This document shows positions 9,831 to 22,438 of a stretch of DNA of 64,000 bases, piece by piece. The notes under the pieces were generated by a model, which saw only the letters and a program-made list of their open reading frames with translations, made no database searches and was not told the DNA's origin. The position numbers and the translations under genes were made by a program. This DNA comes from Dactylorhiza incarnata. Its lineage: Eukaryota > Streptophyta > Magnoliopsida > Asparagales > Orchidaceae. Location of the stretch: NCBI GenBank assembly GCA_033032865.1, contig JAWHQI010000075.1, positions 620,001 through 684,000 of the forward strand. The letters are read 5' to 3'. Within the stretch, counting starts at the first letter, position 1. Each line of letters begins with the position of its first letter.

Positions 9831-10813
9831 CAAAAAGAGGGGAAAAGGCTAACTCAAGCTCAATCCACTTGGGCTAGGCCCAATTGAAGTGACACTCTAG
9901 TCTCATGAGGCTGAAATTACATAGAATGCCATCCAATTTCTGGAGGGGTGACTAGGAGAGAGAAATCGGGAGTTTCCCCCAATTTGAAGAGAGAGAAAAG
10001 GAGGATTAATGGCATTCATGGCCATGGGAGGCCAATTGATCTCCCAATTGATGGGGATTCATCTCCTCTGGATGTTACAAGAAGTTTGGGGGGTTTTCTT
10101 GCTCACATGGGGGCTGAATCAAGAGGAATTCAGTTGGCCGAAATTCACCATTAATGGTGATAATGGTGATTGATGATTTGGCTCTTCCCCTCCCCCAATT
10201 GGACCTTATAACACCTTCAGTGGATGAAGAGGAGGAGTTTCCCCACCTTCCCCAAAGAAATCGAGCACCAGAAGCTAGGATCGACATGGCGCCGAAAGCT
10301 CCACCTCCGTCCAGGCGACTCATCGAAATTCGCGGCACCAAACCCCCCACACAGGTCTGATCCGCCTCCTCTCCCTAAGTGCTAGATCTTATGATAATTC
10401 GGGGCTTGATCCGTGCTCAATAGGGCTCAGATCGTGCTTCCGAAAGGGCTCGATTCGAGCTCTCTTTCCCCTCCTCTAAACCCCGATTCTGACCACCTCC
10501 GGCCGGCCAACCACCCCCTATCGCCGGCCACCACCTCAACGGAGGTGGTGGTGGCATTGGCCGGCCGGGAAGAGGCACAGGTGGCCGGGAAATCGTCCAA
10601 CAAAGAAGCCCAAGACTGGATGTCACGCGCCGTCCATCCATCGCGGACGATGACTATGAGCCGTCGGATCTGCCGTGATCAGTTATTCGTAGATTTAAAT
10701 GATTATGTTATAATGTTATTTCATTTTGAAAGTGAGGCCGTTGCTGAATAGTTTATCTGAGTTCGGAGAAAAATAGATAACTGATCCTTCAGAGATTGTT
10801 AAGCTGGAGAAGA

Positions 10814-11238
10814 AATTCGTCGAACTGAAGGCTGAGTTCGTCGAACTTGAAGTTGAGTTCGTCGAACTGAATCTGGAGTTCGTCGAACTTAATTAATTCG
10901 TCGAACACAATCAAGAGTTCGGCGAACTGAATATGGAGTTCGTCGAATTGAATTAATTCGTTGAACACAATCGGGAGTTCGGCGAACTGAATCTGGAGTT
11001 CGTCAAACTGAATTAATTCGTCAAACACAATTGGGAGTTCGGCGAACTGAATCTAGAGTTCGTCGAACACAATCTGGAGTTCGTCGAACTGAATCTGGAG
11101 TTCATCGAACTGAGAGATAATCTGCTGAACTGGCTGGAGAATTGAATTCGTCGAGCGGGGAAGCAATTTCGTCGAATTGAAGCATGACGTTCGTCGAACG
11201 CAGAACGGATTTCGTCGAACGCAGGTTGAAGTTCGTTG
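10814..11238 (+). repeat. GTTCGTCGAAC tandem array in G2 5' LTR
   Basis: The unit GAGTTCGTCGAACTGAAT and variants (GTTCGGCGAAC, ATTCGTCGAAC) alternate about every 20-30 bp, with a higher-order period near 60 bp. GTTCG-T-CGAAC is an odd palindrome. The other LTR copy has a matching array at 28780-29250 with a different number of units, so the array has expanded or contracted since insertion. Antisense frames over it translate as repetitive FDEL peptides and are not genes. Confidence 0.9.
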
Positions 11239-14200
11239 AACGCAGAGACTTGGAATTTCCTAAGTCCTATCTACTCAGAAACACTTTAAACCTTGACCCT
11301 TAGACTATACAATGGGTTCAACTTAATCCTAATCAACAGATGGTGATCCTAGACCAAATCAGTAGTAGGGTTGTTCCAACACATTTTGTCACACTTCCTG
11401 CAGTATTTCATTTTAATTATTACAAATACTAGGACCCCTCAAATGAAAAAGTGCCCAACATGAATGTTGTAGCCCTTGGTGTTTAGATTAGGTGAAAATT
11501 TGTTTCAGGTCAATAGGGGCACTACATCTCCCTGTGGAGTCAATTTTCTAGGACTGGTCCCTAGGGTAGGATAGTCATAAATTCTTTAATATCTTTCTAT
11601 TGGTAAATGGTATGGCCTTGAAATTTAAAACCTAGGATATGTACACCTACCCACACATCATACCCAAAGATGGGAATTTTAGGAGAACCTTTTTCTAAGG
11701 TTTTTGTAATAATTTCATAAATCAAATATTAATTATTTAGTGGGTCAAATGACCTCCAATGCCCTCTAAATTTTGGTGGGTGCTCCTTGGGGTTATTGTA
11801 TGACCTTGGTAAAAATCTCATCCCAATTAGGACTGATTTGGTTGGGTAATTTGTCAACACAAGTTAGGTCAAATTGGGTCAAAGTTAGGGCATGGTGTTT
11901 ATCATGGGGTATGGTGGTCAGAACTCATCACCATGAGTTGAAACCTTGGACACTGGTTTAGGATCACCTAAAACACCTTCATGAGTAAGATGGGGTGGTG
12001 TAGAGGTGGATATGCCCTAGGACCTTAGTTTTACCCCTTGGGGTGCATATAGAACCTTGTGAAGGCCATGTGGTCAAAAGCCCTAGAATGGCCATGGAAT
12101 TTAGGATATATGTTCATGGGGTGTGATTATACTCCAAAGAATTTTGAGATAATTTTAGGAGTAAATACTCCCCCTAAATTAGGTCATAAACCCTTTGAGA
12201 AATTTCTTATAAGTGATATTTACAAGCTCAAATGGTCTTGGATGGTGATGAAACCTTGGTAGTGCCTTTATATTCATGTGATGGACCTCTGGTAATTTTT
12301 GTGAAATTAATTAGGTGATTTAACCAGCACTTCATTCACAGGGCACTTATTTTACCTTAATCTTAAGAAATATAATTGAGGCTCCAAAACTCTCTGGAAA
12401 AATGTGCAACTTGGTGATAGGACATTTAAGAGCACTAAGAATCTCTGTGAATTTTTATCTAATTTTTGGAGGTTGTTATCAGTAGGCTACTTCACAACAT
12501 GCTCATATTAGGATTTCTTTAGAATATTTATTTAAGTGGTTAATATGCCTTTATAAATTCTAAAATTTGGATTGATAACTTTTCTGATCAATATAAATGT
12601 CTGGTAATATTCCCATAATTTTTGGACAAATATTGTTGGTGGTTGCTTCTTTAATTTCTAATTTTGGTTAAATAGTCAATATTATAATTAGAGGACAATT
12701 CTTGATTGTAAAATTGTGACACACTATACTTACTGTTATTTTGGCATGATAGATTTATCCTAATTTTATGAGTGTCATGTCATAAGAATACCTTACACTT
12801 TATGTTCAAATTCAAACTTGGCAAATATTGGAGAAATTTAAATAAATAATAAAATGTTGAGGAAAAATATAATTCTCTGGATTTAGTCTTAAAATACCAT
12901 GGTAGTCCTCCAGTAAAAATCTTGTGTCATATGGGTGAACATTTGGAGTACCTCTACTTATAAGCTTCATATAGTTAGTTTGGTCTGTGTATAGTAAAAA
13001 TCTGAAATTTGGATATTTTAGGGCCTACCATGTGGAAGTGGCATGTAGTTGATGTACCTAGACTGGTTGAAGAGATTGAAGGTCACCAAAAGGAGTTTAG
13101 GTGATGAGGGTGTGCTTGGTGAGTTAAGGGTAAAGTTGTGCTCGGGGTTGACGTAAGATCATCTTTCCCTTAGCCTGTCTTAAAATGCTTAGGGGTAATT
13201 CAAGAGAAATGACAAGAAGGGTATTCTTACGGGCAGCTACCAATAACATTAAGTACCTTGTAAAGGGAGCTTTGGGGTGTCATCCCAGTATAGCTCTTAG
13301 TACCATAGCGAGCCCCCAACATGGTAATCCTCGGGAAGTCTAAGATTTACCATAAATTGTAGGGATAAGTTGATATACAAGATTAACTTAATAAAGCACA
13401 CACCCACACCACATAGTTATAGGAGGTTAGTTGTTTTGGTTGTACGAGTGATAGGCTCGGTGGTTGAAGCAGCGGACTAGTTAGTCCGGTGAGCTTGTGA
13501 CTCAGTAATGCTTGTTGGTAAGGACGGGTTGGTCCGGCGAGCCGTTGGCCCGGAAGGTTATGATGACGGGCCGATTAGCCCGGGGAGTTTATGGCTCGGG
13601 ATATAGTAGAATATGTTTGCATGTGCACGAAGGTCGTGGGTCTTCGGTATTGGACGTTCACGTCGACGTCAATACATTGACTCGGCAAGTGTGGAATTTG
13701 CACTTAGCCATGAAAGTCTGGTGGTCCAGCCAGTAAGAGTACGCAGATGCTCCGCGGTTTTGCGTTGAGGCGTACGATAGGTCTAGGTTAGGTAGTGTGA
13801 ATACTAACCTAGAGGTGGGCGAGGCCCAACCCACCGCTTCCATTTGCTGCTACGGGAGTATCCTGGGAGTCTTGCTAGCTCCAAAAAGGGGGAACTAAAG
13901 GTTTGTGCGCATAGAGTCGAAGTGTGTGAGTTGCACTTGTATGAATATAGCATAAACTGCATAACTCTGCATGTCATGGCATAAACATTGCATTTCAACC
14001 CCTACCCCTATCGTATAAATTGGTTATGGGACTCTTTATACGATAGGCCTTGCTAAACGACCCCTTGGTCTATAGGTTTGTATGGGCATTTCTATAAATC
14101 AATGGTTACTTCTTCTATTATATACATGTCTTTACTTACTGTACCTTACTTGTTCTTTACCCTGTTTTACTTACTGCTTCAATTATCTATATACATATGT

Positions 14201-14724
14201 GTAGTTGTAGAAACATTCCATTTAGATTATGCCCTTGTCACCTGCTATTGTTTATACCCCTTGATGTCCTCCGCTTCATCCTTCCCGCACGGTGCCTAGG
14301 AGTCACCGGGGGAGGGGTGGGGGATTGGCTTAGTCTTTTGACTAACGGTCGGTGGACCTTATCATTTTAGGGGACCGAGGAGATGCTGCAGCAGCAGAGG
14401 CCGGTGCAGATGGAGGCGGGCCAGTCTAGTACAGGAGCACAAGTTTTAGGATCAGTGAGTGATTAGTAGATAGCCTCCGCGAGTGATCTTGTAGTGTGGA
14501 CATGATGTACAAGGAATGTGCCCTTTATTATTGTAACATTGTTATTTCGGTTATACCATATGGACATTTATTATATATAGCATGTGATTTGTGGACTTGA
14601 ACTTCTATTTGTTTGTTTATACTTTTCTTCTTCTGTGATCGATATGGCCGGCAGGATCGGCGTTTTGCAGTGGCGACCTTCCTGAGTGATGGTGTCACCG
14701 CAAAGCGGCGGTTCTGGGCATAAG

Positions 14725-14729
14725 ACCCG
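14725..14729 (+). repeat. Target-site duplication of S1, left copy (ACCCG)
   Basis: ACCCG directly before S1 (14725-14729) is repeated directly after it (24346-24350). Removing S1 plus one copy rejoins the G2 LTR sequence. Confidence 0.9.
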
Positions 14730-14924
14730 TGTTGGGAATCTTGCCCACATGATTCCTGATTTGAAGAAGTCACCAAGTCAAGAAAACATCACTTTGTATT
14801 TGATCACTTCTCTAGCTCATAATCTCAGGAAGTTAAAGGAATGTCGTCAAGAAGAATAGGAGATGTCGTCAACAAAGTATGCATGTCATCATGATGATGA
14901 ACAAAGCAAATGCTGAGACTTGGC

Positions 14925-15600
14925 AAGTTCGTCGAAAGCAGAATGCAGTTCGTCGAACGCAGAATGTAGTTCGTCGAACATAGAATGAAGTTCATCGAAC
15001 AAAGAGATAGGACAGAAGCAAACGCCGAGACTTGGCAAGTTCATCGAACGAAGAATGAAGTTCGTCGAACGCAGAGATGGGATAGAAGAATGAAGTTCGT
15101 CAAATGCAGAATGCTGGTCGTCGAAAGCGGAATGAAGCTCGTCGAACGAACAGAAGACATAAAGATATCAAAGGAAGGAATGTCGTCGAGAAGATGCAGT
15201 ATCGTCGACATCATCAAAGTAGCCTTGTCGTCGAGAAGAACAGACATCGTCGTAAAGAAGGCATGACGTCGAGAAGACTGAAGAAGGATAGCTGAAGACA
15301 AGCATAGTCTGTCGACATGATATCACTCATGTCATCGAAAGAACAAAGTGATTACGACGACATACTAAAAGATAGAAGATCACGATGACACGGTCAGAGA
15401 TTGCATATCGTCGTATATGCAGAAATGCTGGGATATCACGTATCGTCGAGATACCAGCATCAGAGGCAGAAGCTAGAATACTTGAAGATCCACCAAGGTA
15501 TAAGGCATCAAAAAAGTCCTGTTGTCGAGATATTATCCATATCGTCGTAACAATGGAAATATAGTCGAGACGGAATTCAAATATTGTGGACGCGCTGTCA
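14925..15600 (+). repeat. TCGTCGA-rich array in S1 5' LTR U3
   Basis: GTTCGTCGAACGCAGAATG units occur in the first 250 bp, then looser ATCGTCG, GTCGTCGAGAAG and ATGTCGTCG units. The 3' LTR carries the same array at 22630-23290. The core TCGTCGA is shared with the unrelated G2 LTR that S1 sits in. Confidence 0.85.
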
Positions 15601-15707
15601 GTAATTAATGTTGCCTCCTGATTGTCCAATCAGCTTGTGCTCTTAAGGAATGGGGTGTCTGACACTTAAGGAACCTTTTCAGAAGACCGTTGGGAGCCTC
15701 GTAGTCT

Positions 15708-15715
15708 TATAAAAG
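15708..15715 (+). promoter_or_regulatory. TATA box of S1 5' LTR
   Basis: TATAAAAG about 110 bp after the end of the CGTCGA array. The 3' LTR has it at 23417-23424. Confidence 0.65.
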
Positions 15716-15999
15716 AGATAAGAGGTTGCCCTAAAGCAAGTATCGACAAGAAAGAACTTACGCATACAGCAAATAGAACAGTAAAAGCGGCGTAAAGAAA
15801 GAAAGAGAACAAGAATCAAGCATTCTCAGAAGAATCAGTCATCTTCATTGACTGATAAGTAGTCGTTCCTCATTAGGCTAAGAGAAGAGATTGAAGAAGA
15901 ACTGCGCTTTCAAGATCTGAATCAGAAACATCTTCTTCAACCTCAAGTTGTCGATCTCCATCAGGCAGAAGAAACAGTTCTCATCACTGTAATTTCTTG

Positions 16000-16390
16000 T
16001 AAGGCTTGCGGGCCAAACTTGTAAGATCTGTTTTCAGATCTGAGTATCAAGCTTGAGGGCTGGAGAGCTGTGATGCTTGAGGGCCAGGGCAGTGGACTTG
16101 CGGGTCCGATATCGTCAAGCTTGAGGGCTTGAGACCTGTGAGGCTTGCGGGCCAGGGCAGAGTCTAGACTTGCGGGTCTGAGCTAGGTAGGGCTTGAGGG
16201 CCTGATTGCCGAGGTTAAGGGCTTGAGACCTGTGAGTCTTGCGGGGCCAGGGCAGAGGCTAGACTTGCGGGTCTGAGCTAGGTAGGGCTTGAGGGACTGA
16301 TTGTCGAGCTTGCGGGCTCGGGTGTAGTAGGGGCTTGCAGGCCTAGGCTGTAGGACTTGCGGGTTCGTGTTGTAAGGCTTGCGGGCCTGA
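16000..16390 (+). repeat. CTTGCGGG/CTTGAGGG repeats in S1 LTR
   Basis: GGCTTGCGGGCC, GACTTGCGGGTC and GGCTTGAGGGCC alternate in imperfect units of roughly 40-80 bp (GAGCTAGGTAGGGCTTGAGG recurs). The same set lies at 23705-24110. Role unknown. Confidence 0.8.
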
Positions 16391-16636
16391 AGATTTGGCA
16401 GAGTTTGCCGAGCCTAGCACACTGCTAGGTAGGCGCAGAGGGACAGAAGACTACTCAAGACACCCGGTCTTGAGGAACCTCTATAGATCTTGTGTCGTCT
16501 GCTGTGATTTATTTGTGCGATACTTTTGTGCTACGCTTGAATAATCATAACACGCGCTAATATTTCAAAAAGAACCCAGATCACCTAACACCCCCCCCCC
16601 CCCCCCCCTCTAGGTGAACATTCTATTAACAACAAG

Positions 16637-16647
16637 TGGTATCAGAG
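16637..16647 (+). promoter_or_regulatory. S1 primer binding site (tRNA-Met)
   Basis: TGGTATCAGAG two bases after the LTR is the usual complement to the 3' end of initiator tRNA-Met, which primes minus-strand synthesis in plant copia elements. Confidence 0.9.
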
Positions 16648-16703
16648 ATAGGTTGATCAAAAGAAGACTTAACCGTCTGATCTAGATCGTGGAACGACTC
16701 ACC

Positions 16704-18880
16704 ATGGCTGGTGGAGATCAGAATCGGGAAATGAGAGCCATGAAACTCCCAATCTGCACAAAGAAGAACTTTCCCATCTGGAAGGAAAGGGTAAGGCTTT
16801 TCATGGAGGCGGCTGATCCAAGAATTAACTTAACAATCCAACAGGGTCCCTTTATCCCTACAACTCCCTCCACCATTGATCCAACAAGGAAGGTGATAAA
16901 GAAATATGAGGACATGACCAAGGACGAGCTAGCCTTGGCAGGCCTAGATAAGAGCGCCCAAAATGTCCTTGTGAGTGCCATAGATGACTCTACCCTCCAG
17001 AATCTGATTCACTGCAAAACGGACAAGGAGATGTGGGACTCCCTGATCGTGTACATGGAGGGTACTGAAGAGGTAAGGGATGATAGGAAATCCCTTCTCA
17101 ACCAGAAGTATGAGGCCTTCAAGCAAGGCAAGAATGAAACAATCTCTAACTGTTATGAGAGATTCTTCAAGATAGTGAATGGACTAAGAAACTATGAAAG
17201 AGAGTTCACCAACTCTGATCTTAATGACAAGTTTCTTAGATCCCTCACAAAGGAATGGGACATCAAAATCTGTGCCATCAGAGAGATGGGTCAGCTGGGC
17301 ATCATGGATCCCAAGAACCTATATGGGAAGTTAATGTCCCATGAACTTCAGCTCAACACCAGGAAGGCTGAAGAAGAAAGCTCAAAGGGGAGCTTAAGAG
17401 ACAGATCTGTGGCTCTAAAAGCTGAGAGTACGAGAAGATCCAAGGGCAAGACCTCTGCAACTCAGAATAGATCTGAGAGCAGTGAAGAATCAGAAGCCAT
17501 CTCTTCAGATTCTGATGATACTGACAGAGAGGTGGCCCTTCTCTCAAAATAGTTCAGGAAGCTGATACATAGAAGGAGGAGGGACAATCACAGAAACTCC
17601 TCCTCAAGCTCCAGAAGATCTGATTATCATGACAGATCTAGAGCCCCCAGGGAGGAAAGGTATAGATCTAACCCTGGTAAATATGATTTAAATAATACTG
17701 TTTGCTATTCCTGCAGCAAGACAGGTCACATGGCTGCTGACTGCCCCTCTAAGAAGAAGGAGTCGAGAAACCATGGAGAAAGAAGAAGCTCAAGGAGCAA
17801 GAGGAAATCTGAAAAAGGATTCGTGGCCAAGAAGGTCGAAACACTAAGTGACTCTGACTCAAGCTCCTCTGGTACTGAGGATAATGCACTCATTGGCTTG
17901 ATGTCCATCGGTGAAGACAACCAGGATGATATCTCTCCTGGGAAGGTAACAAACAAAACTTCTCTATCTGTCTCTGATTCTGAATCAGCAGCAGATTCCT
18001 TGCATGATGATGAGGGTGTGTCTGCTGCCAACAGCACAGCCTCGAGATCCCAATATGATATTGAATCTGAACTGATAAGGCAATATAAAGCCTTGTGGAA
18101 AGCTTTCAAAAGCTGTAAGAAACTCCTCAAAGTCCAGACCAAGGAGTTAGATTCCTTGAAGCCTGTTCAATTTAAGCTCCAGGAGACAGCTGAGAAGCTG
18201 GCTACTATGAGCAAAGAAGTGGACAAATTCAAGGAAGTCATAAGGCTTAAGAATGCTGAATTACGACAGAAGAACAAGGTCATCAAGGACCTTGAGTAAA
18301 TGTTGTTGGCTGAGAAGAAACTTGCATCCAGCTTCTCTATGCCCAAAACTATCCTTCCCATCATTGCCACCTTCTCTGGACAGTTCAGAGCTGGTATCGG
18401 TTTCAATAAGGAGACAGTTACGGGCAAAGATTCTGAAGCTAGACCTTCCTATAAGAAGGTTTTGGTGTCAAGTCCTTCAGCCCACAAACCTGCAGCAAAA
18501 GCAGTCAAGGGCAGGAGAAAGGTTGTTCCTACAAAGCCTGTTCCCAAGAAGGTGAACCAAAATGTGGTGAGACAAATTCCTCCCCAGACTCACACATATG
18601 AGGTTCACTCAAGATCTGTTAGGCAAGAAGCATTCTCTCCTGCTCATCAGCATTGCCACCCCATTCAGATGATGAAGCAGAAGAGAAGATACAACAGATA
18701 TGAATGCTGGTGCTGTGGGAAAGTAAGCCACTTTGCTTTGGACTGTTGGTTCAACCCAACAGGGCTCAAGGAAAAGAGAGTGCAGAACCCTCGGAGGTTT
18801 GTTGTTCCATTATACCACCCTGACAGAAACCAAGGAGCCAATCCATATTGGGTACCTAATGAGGAAGTGATTTGTTTTGC
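16704..18880 (+). pseudogene. S1 Gag (capsid/nucleocapsid), with stops
   Basis: ATG at 16704. The N-terminal half has the copia Gag fold signature (KNFPIWKERVRLFME, later EMWDSLI and SDLNDKFLRSL). TAG at 17550 and TAA at 18297 interrupt one otherwise continuous frame; both replace glutamine-type codons (CAG, CAA). A first zinc knuckle CYSCSKTGHMAADC is at about 17704-17745, then serine/acid-rich and coiled-coil-like parts, then a second motif CWCCGKVSHFALDC near 18705-18750. The frame passes into pol near 18870-18880 across TTTTGCAGGT. Gag would package element RNA in a virus-like particle. Confidence 0.88.
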
Positions 18881-21800
18881 AGGTATGTCCAAATGCCAAC
18901 CAATCTCCAATTTGGTATTTGGACAGTGGCTGCTCCAGGCACATGACTGGAGTCAGAAAGTACTTAAGAGAATTCATCCCTGTGGAGAATGGACCAACCG
19001 TGATCTTTGGAGGTTCAGAAAAAGGGGTGATCAGGGGCTATGGCAACATCTCTAATGGGTTAGTTACCATCACAAAGGTAGTTTATGTGGAGGGGTTGAA
19101 ACACAATCTCATAAGCATAAGTCAACTTTGTGATTTAGGCTTTGTTATTACTTTCCACAAGGACAAGTGCCTAATTAAGAAGTCCTCAGATTCTGAGGCT
19201 ACCTTAACTGGCACTCGAAGTGGCAATATTTATTGCTTAAACTTTCTCAATACAAATTCTTCCATGCCCGTATGTCTTGTAGCTGATGGTAAAGAGGCTC
19301 TATGTGTACAATGGCACAAGAGACTTGCACACATCAATTATAAGACAATAGGCAAGCTTCTCTCACAAGACCTAGTTAGGAATGGACCTAATATTAAGTG
19401 TATCAAAGATGGTCCTTGTCAAGCTTGCCAACTTGGAAAGCAGACTAGGACCAGCTTTAAAAGCATATCTAACAAAGAGTCCTCTAGGTGCTTATTCTTA
19501 CTGCATCTGGATTTGTTTGGTCCTATGTCAGTTCATAGCTTAGGAGGGAAGGCCTACACCCTTGTAGTTGTTGATGATTACTCAAGGTTCACTTGGGTAT
19601 TCTTCCTCAAAAGAAGTCAGATACCCTAGATATCTTGAGAAATTTTGTCAGGCAGATCCAGAATGAGATGGACTGTACTGTGGTCAAACTCAGAAGTGAC
19701 CATAGGACAGAATTTCAGTCAGGGGCCATGACATAATTTTGCCAAGAACTAGGCATCTCCCAAGAATTTTCCTCACCCAGAACTCCTCAACAGAATGGGG
19801 TTGCTGAAAGGAAGAACAGAACCTTGATAGAGGCAAGTAGGACAATGCTAAGTGACTCCTCTCTACCAGAATACTTTTGGGCAGAGGCTATCAACACTGC
19901 TTGTCATGTTATAAACAGGGCTTCAATCATCAAAGACCACAAGAAAACTCCCTATGAGTTAATGAAGGGCAGAAAACCAACCATATCCTACTTTAGGATC
20001 TTTGGTAGCAAATGTTATGTTCTTAATAATGGGAAATCCAAATTAACCAAGTTTGCTGAGAAAAGCAGTGAGGGAATTGTAGTTGGCTACAGCTCTCATA
20101 GCGAGGCCTATAGAGTGTACAACATCAATACCCAAGCAGTGGAAGAATCTATACATGTGGTATTTGATGAGACCAGCCTCATTCACAAAGGCTGGTCTAG
20201 TTCTCTAGTGAATGCAGGTATAGTGAAAAGAATAGAGAAGTTATCCATTGAAGACAATGATGGTACCTCAGCTAAAAGCAAAGATTAATCAATAGATGTT
20301 GAGCTTGAAACAGATGTTGTGGAAGACATCGAAACAGCAGAAGAAGTGCAACCTGAAAGACCTGCAGGTGAAGAAATCCCCAGAATACTGCCAGCCACCT
20401 TGAGACAAGTAAGAGATCATCCTCAGGAGCAAATTATAGGAGCTGACAACCAAGGTGTGCTGACAAGAAGTAGATCTGCAAATGAAGCATTGTACCTGAG
20501 TTTTCTCTCAAATTGAACCCAAGAAATGTGAGGAAGCAAATCAGGATCCATTTTGGATTGCAGCAATGCAGGTGGAACTGAACCAATTTAAGAGATGCAA
20601 AGTTTGGAAATTAGTTCCAAGACCCCAAGGACAGAACATCATAGGAACTAAATGGGTCTACATAAACAAATTGGATGAAAATGGAATCATCACCAAGAAT
20701 AAAGCAAGGCTAGTGGCAAAAGGCTACAAACAAGAGGAAGGGATAGATTTTGATCAGACATTTGCTCCAATAGCCAGACTGGAAGCAATAAGACTGTTTC
20801 TGGCCTATACAGCCTACCAAGGTTTCAAGGTCTACCAGATGAATATGAAGTCAGCCTTCCTAATTGGTGACCTCAAAGAGGAGGTATATGTAGAGCAGCC
20901 CTCGGGTTTTGTAGACTTTACTCACCCTGAGTATGTTTACTTTCTTAGAAAAGCACTTTATGGCTTAAAACAGGCACCTAGGGCCTGGTATGAGACTCTG
21001 TCAAGCTTTCTAATTGAGAACAAATTCTCAAGGGGAAAGATTGATAAGACATTGTTCCTAAGGGAAGTAAAGGGCAATATCTTGCTAGTGCAGATCTATA
21101 TGGATGGCATCATTTTTGTCTCTACATATAACAATCTCTGCAAATAGTTTGCCAACTTGATGCAGGGAAAGTTTGAGATGAGCAATATGGGTGAGCTCAA
21201 ATACTTCTTAGGTCTCCAAGTGAAACAATCTGAAGATGGTATTTTCATCTCCCAGACCAAATTCACTAGGTAGCTAGTCAAGAAATTTGGATTGGAGAGT
21301 GCCTTCTTCAATGAAGACTCCAATGGGAACCAATGTGTCTCTGGACAAGGATGAGAAGGGCATACCCTTTGATGAAACCAAGTACAGATGCATGATTGGA
21401 TCTTTGCTTTATCTAACTGCAAGTAGGCCTGACATAATGTTTGCTACATGTGGATGTGCTAGATATCAGGTGAATCCTATGGAATCTCATCATGTCTCTG
21501 TCAAGAGAATCTTAAGATACCTAAAGGGTACATCAAATCTTGGCCTATGGTACCCTAGGAACAATGGATGTGAACTGACTGGCTACTCAGATGCATATTA
21601 TGCAGGGTGCAAGGAAGATAGGAAGAGTACCTCAGGGACATGTCAATTCTTTGGTGGAAGACTGATCTCTTGGAGCAGTAAGAAGCAGACCAGTGTGGCA
21701 ATCTCAACAGCAGAATCAGAGTATATCTCTGCTGGGAGCTGCTGTGCCCAAGTGCTATGGATTCAGCATCAACTTGAAGACTACAATCTAAAGATGACCA

Positions 21801-22042
21801 AAACACCCTTGTTTTGTGACACTTCAAGTGCAATCTGAATTGCTAAGAACCCTGTCTCTCACAGCAGGACTAAGCATATCGAGATCGGGTATCACTTCAT
21901 CAGGGAGCATGTGGAAAATTAATATATCACCCTTGAGTTTGTCCCAACAGACAAACAAGTGGCTGATATATTTACAAAGCCCCTAGATGAAGCTAAGTTT
22001 AATTTCTTCAAATTCCAATTGGGGATATTAAACTTAGAGTAA
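18877..22042 (+). pseudogene. S1 Pol (protease-integrase-RT-RNase H), decayed
   Basis: Order is copia-type. Protease: WYLDSGCSRHMTG (near 18918). GAG-pre-integrase: WHKRLAHINY with CQACQLGKQTR. Integrase [43 protein letters not shown], then [13 protein letters not shown] and [10 protein letters not shown]. RNase H: GYSDAYYAGCKEDRKSTSG, ISTAESEYIS, end near DEAKFNFFKF. Breaks include a frameshift near 19612, and stops at 19735 (TAA), 20286, 21146 (TAG), 21271 (TAG) and 21836. In RT the catalytic aspartate of the QMDV block is asparagine and YVDD is YMDG, so the enzyme would be dead even without the stops. Confidence 0.9.
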
Positions 22043-22424
22043 TCCTTAAATTATTCTTCACTAATCCCTTTCTAGATGATTGGTTAGAGAATCTCTCAGG
22101 ATTTGGATGAACTATGACTGAGCAAGGGGGAGCTTGGACTATTGTCTACCTAAAGGAGAGCTGCAGGAAAGAAGTCAGAAAGGGGGAGAAATGGCATCAA
22201 TATGTTCAAGACAAGATGCTCAAGAAGACCTCAAAGATATGGGGAGCAAAGGAGTAGGGGAGCCATAAAAGAAGAGACATCAAATCAAGGGGTAGCTACA
22301 AGCTTGATGTTCTCATAAGTTCAGCAAAAGATAAGTAAAATCTTAAATGCTCATGCCTTCCATTTAAGATTATAACATTTATTGTCGAGTGAAAGTAGTC
22401 TTGAATTGAGATTCTGACTTCTTC

Positions 22425-22438
22425 AAATAGGGGGAGAT
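22425..22438 (+). promoter_or_regulatory. S1 polypurine tract
   Basis: AAATAGGGGGAGAT abuts the 3' LTR and would prime plus-strand synthesis. Between pol end (22042) and here I see no ORF. Confidence 0.88.

Larger units (their letters stand above)
9215..14729 (+). mobile_element. G2 5' LTR, first 5.5 kb
   Basis: TGTAACATCCCCC at 9215 equals the start of the second LTR copy at 27178. The two copies align as far as the second is visible (about 4 kb, to 31239). This copy continues to 14729, where S1 is inserted, and resumes at 24351-24381. With S1 removed the LTR is 5,546 bp, which is extreme for any LTR. It contains a dense TTGACC/GGTCAA region, a GTTCGTCGAAC array, and, at 13440-13610, loose repeats of a TTAGTCCGG / TTGGTCCGG / TTAGCCCGG type. 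No ORF here looks like a gene; 11250-13430 shows nothing I can name. Confidence 0.85.
14730..16634 (+). mobile_element. S1 5' LTR
   Basis: TGTTGGGAATC at the start, TTAACAACA at the end. U3 holds a CGTCGA-rich array (14925-15600), then a TATA box at 15708-15715. R/U5 holds CTTGCGGGCC-type repeats (about 16000-16390) and an 18-base C tract (16591-16608) flanked by CACCTA and TAGGTG. Short open frames such as 14985-15266 are array translations. Confidence 0.93.

Noticed and set aside
10789..11028. Antisense frames with repeated FDEL-Q-QFDEL peptides in the G2 array (also 28753-29175)
   Set aside because: They are the translation of the 60-bp GTTCGTCGAAC repeat; frame length follows the repeat and not coding constraint.
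10814..11238. Heat-shock elements (TTC-NN-GAA) as the meaning of TTCGTCGAA
   Set aside because: The gap between TTC and GAA is three bases here, not two, so it does not fit the canonical heat-shock element.
16591..16608. The long C tract as an assembly error
   Set aside because: A similar tract occurs independently in the other S1 LTR and in shorter form in S2 and S3, so it is a family feature, though its exact length may be inaccurate.
17726..18142. Minus-strand open frames opposite S1 gag and other coding parts (for example 17726-18142, 41978-42403, 59422-59694)
   Set aside because: Shadows of biased codon use in gag or pol on the opposite strand, without motifs.
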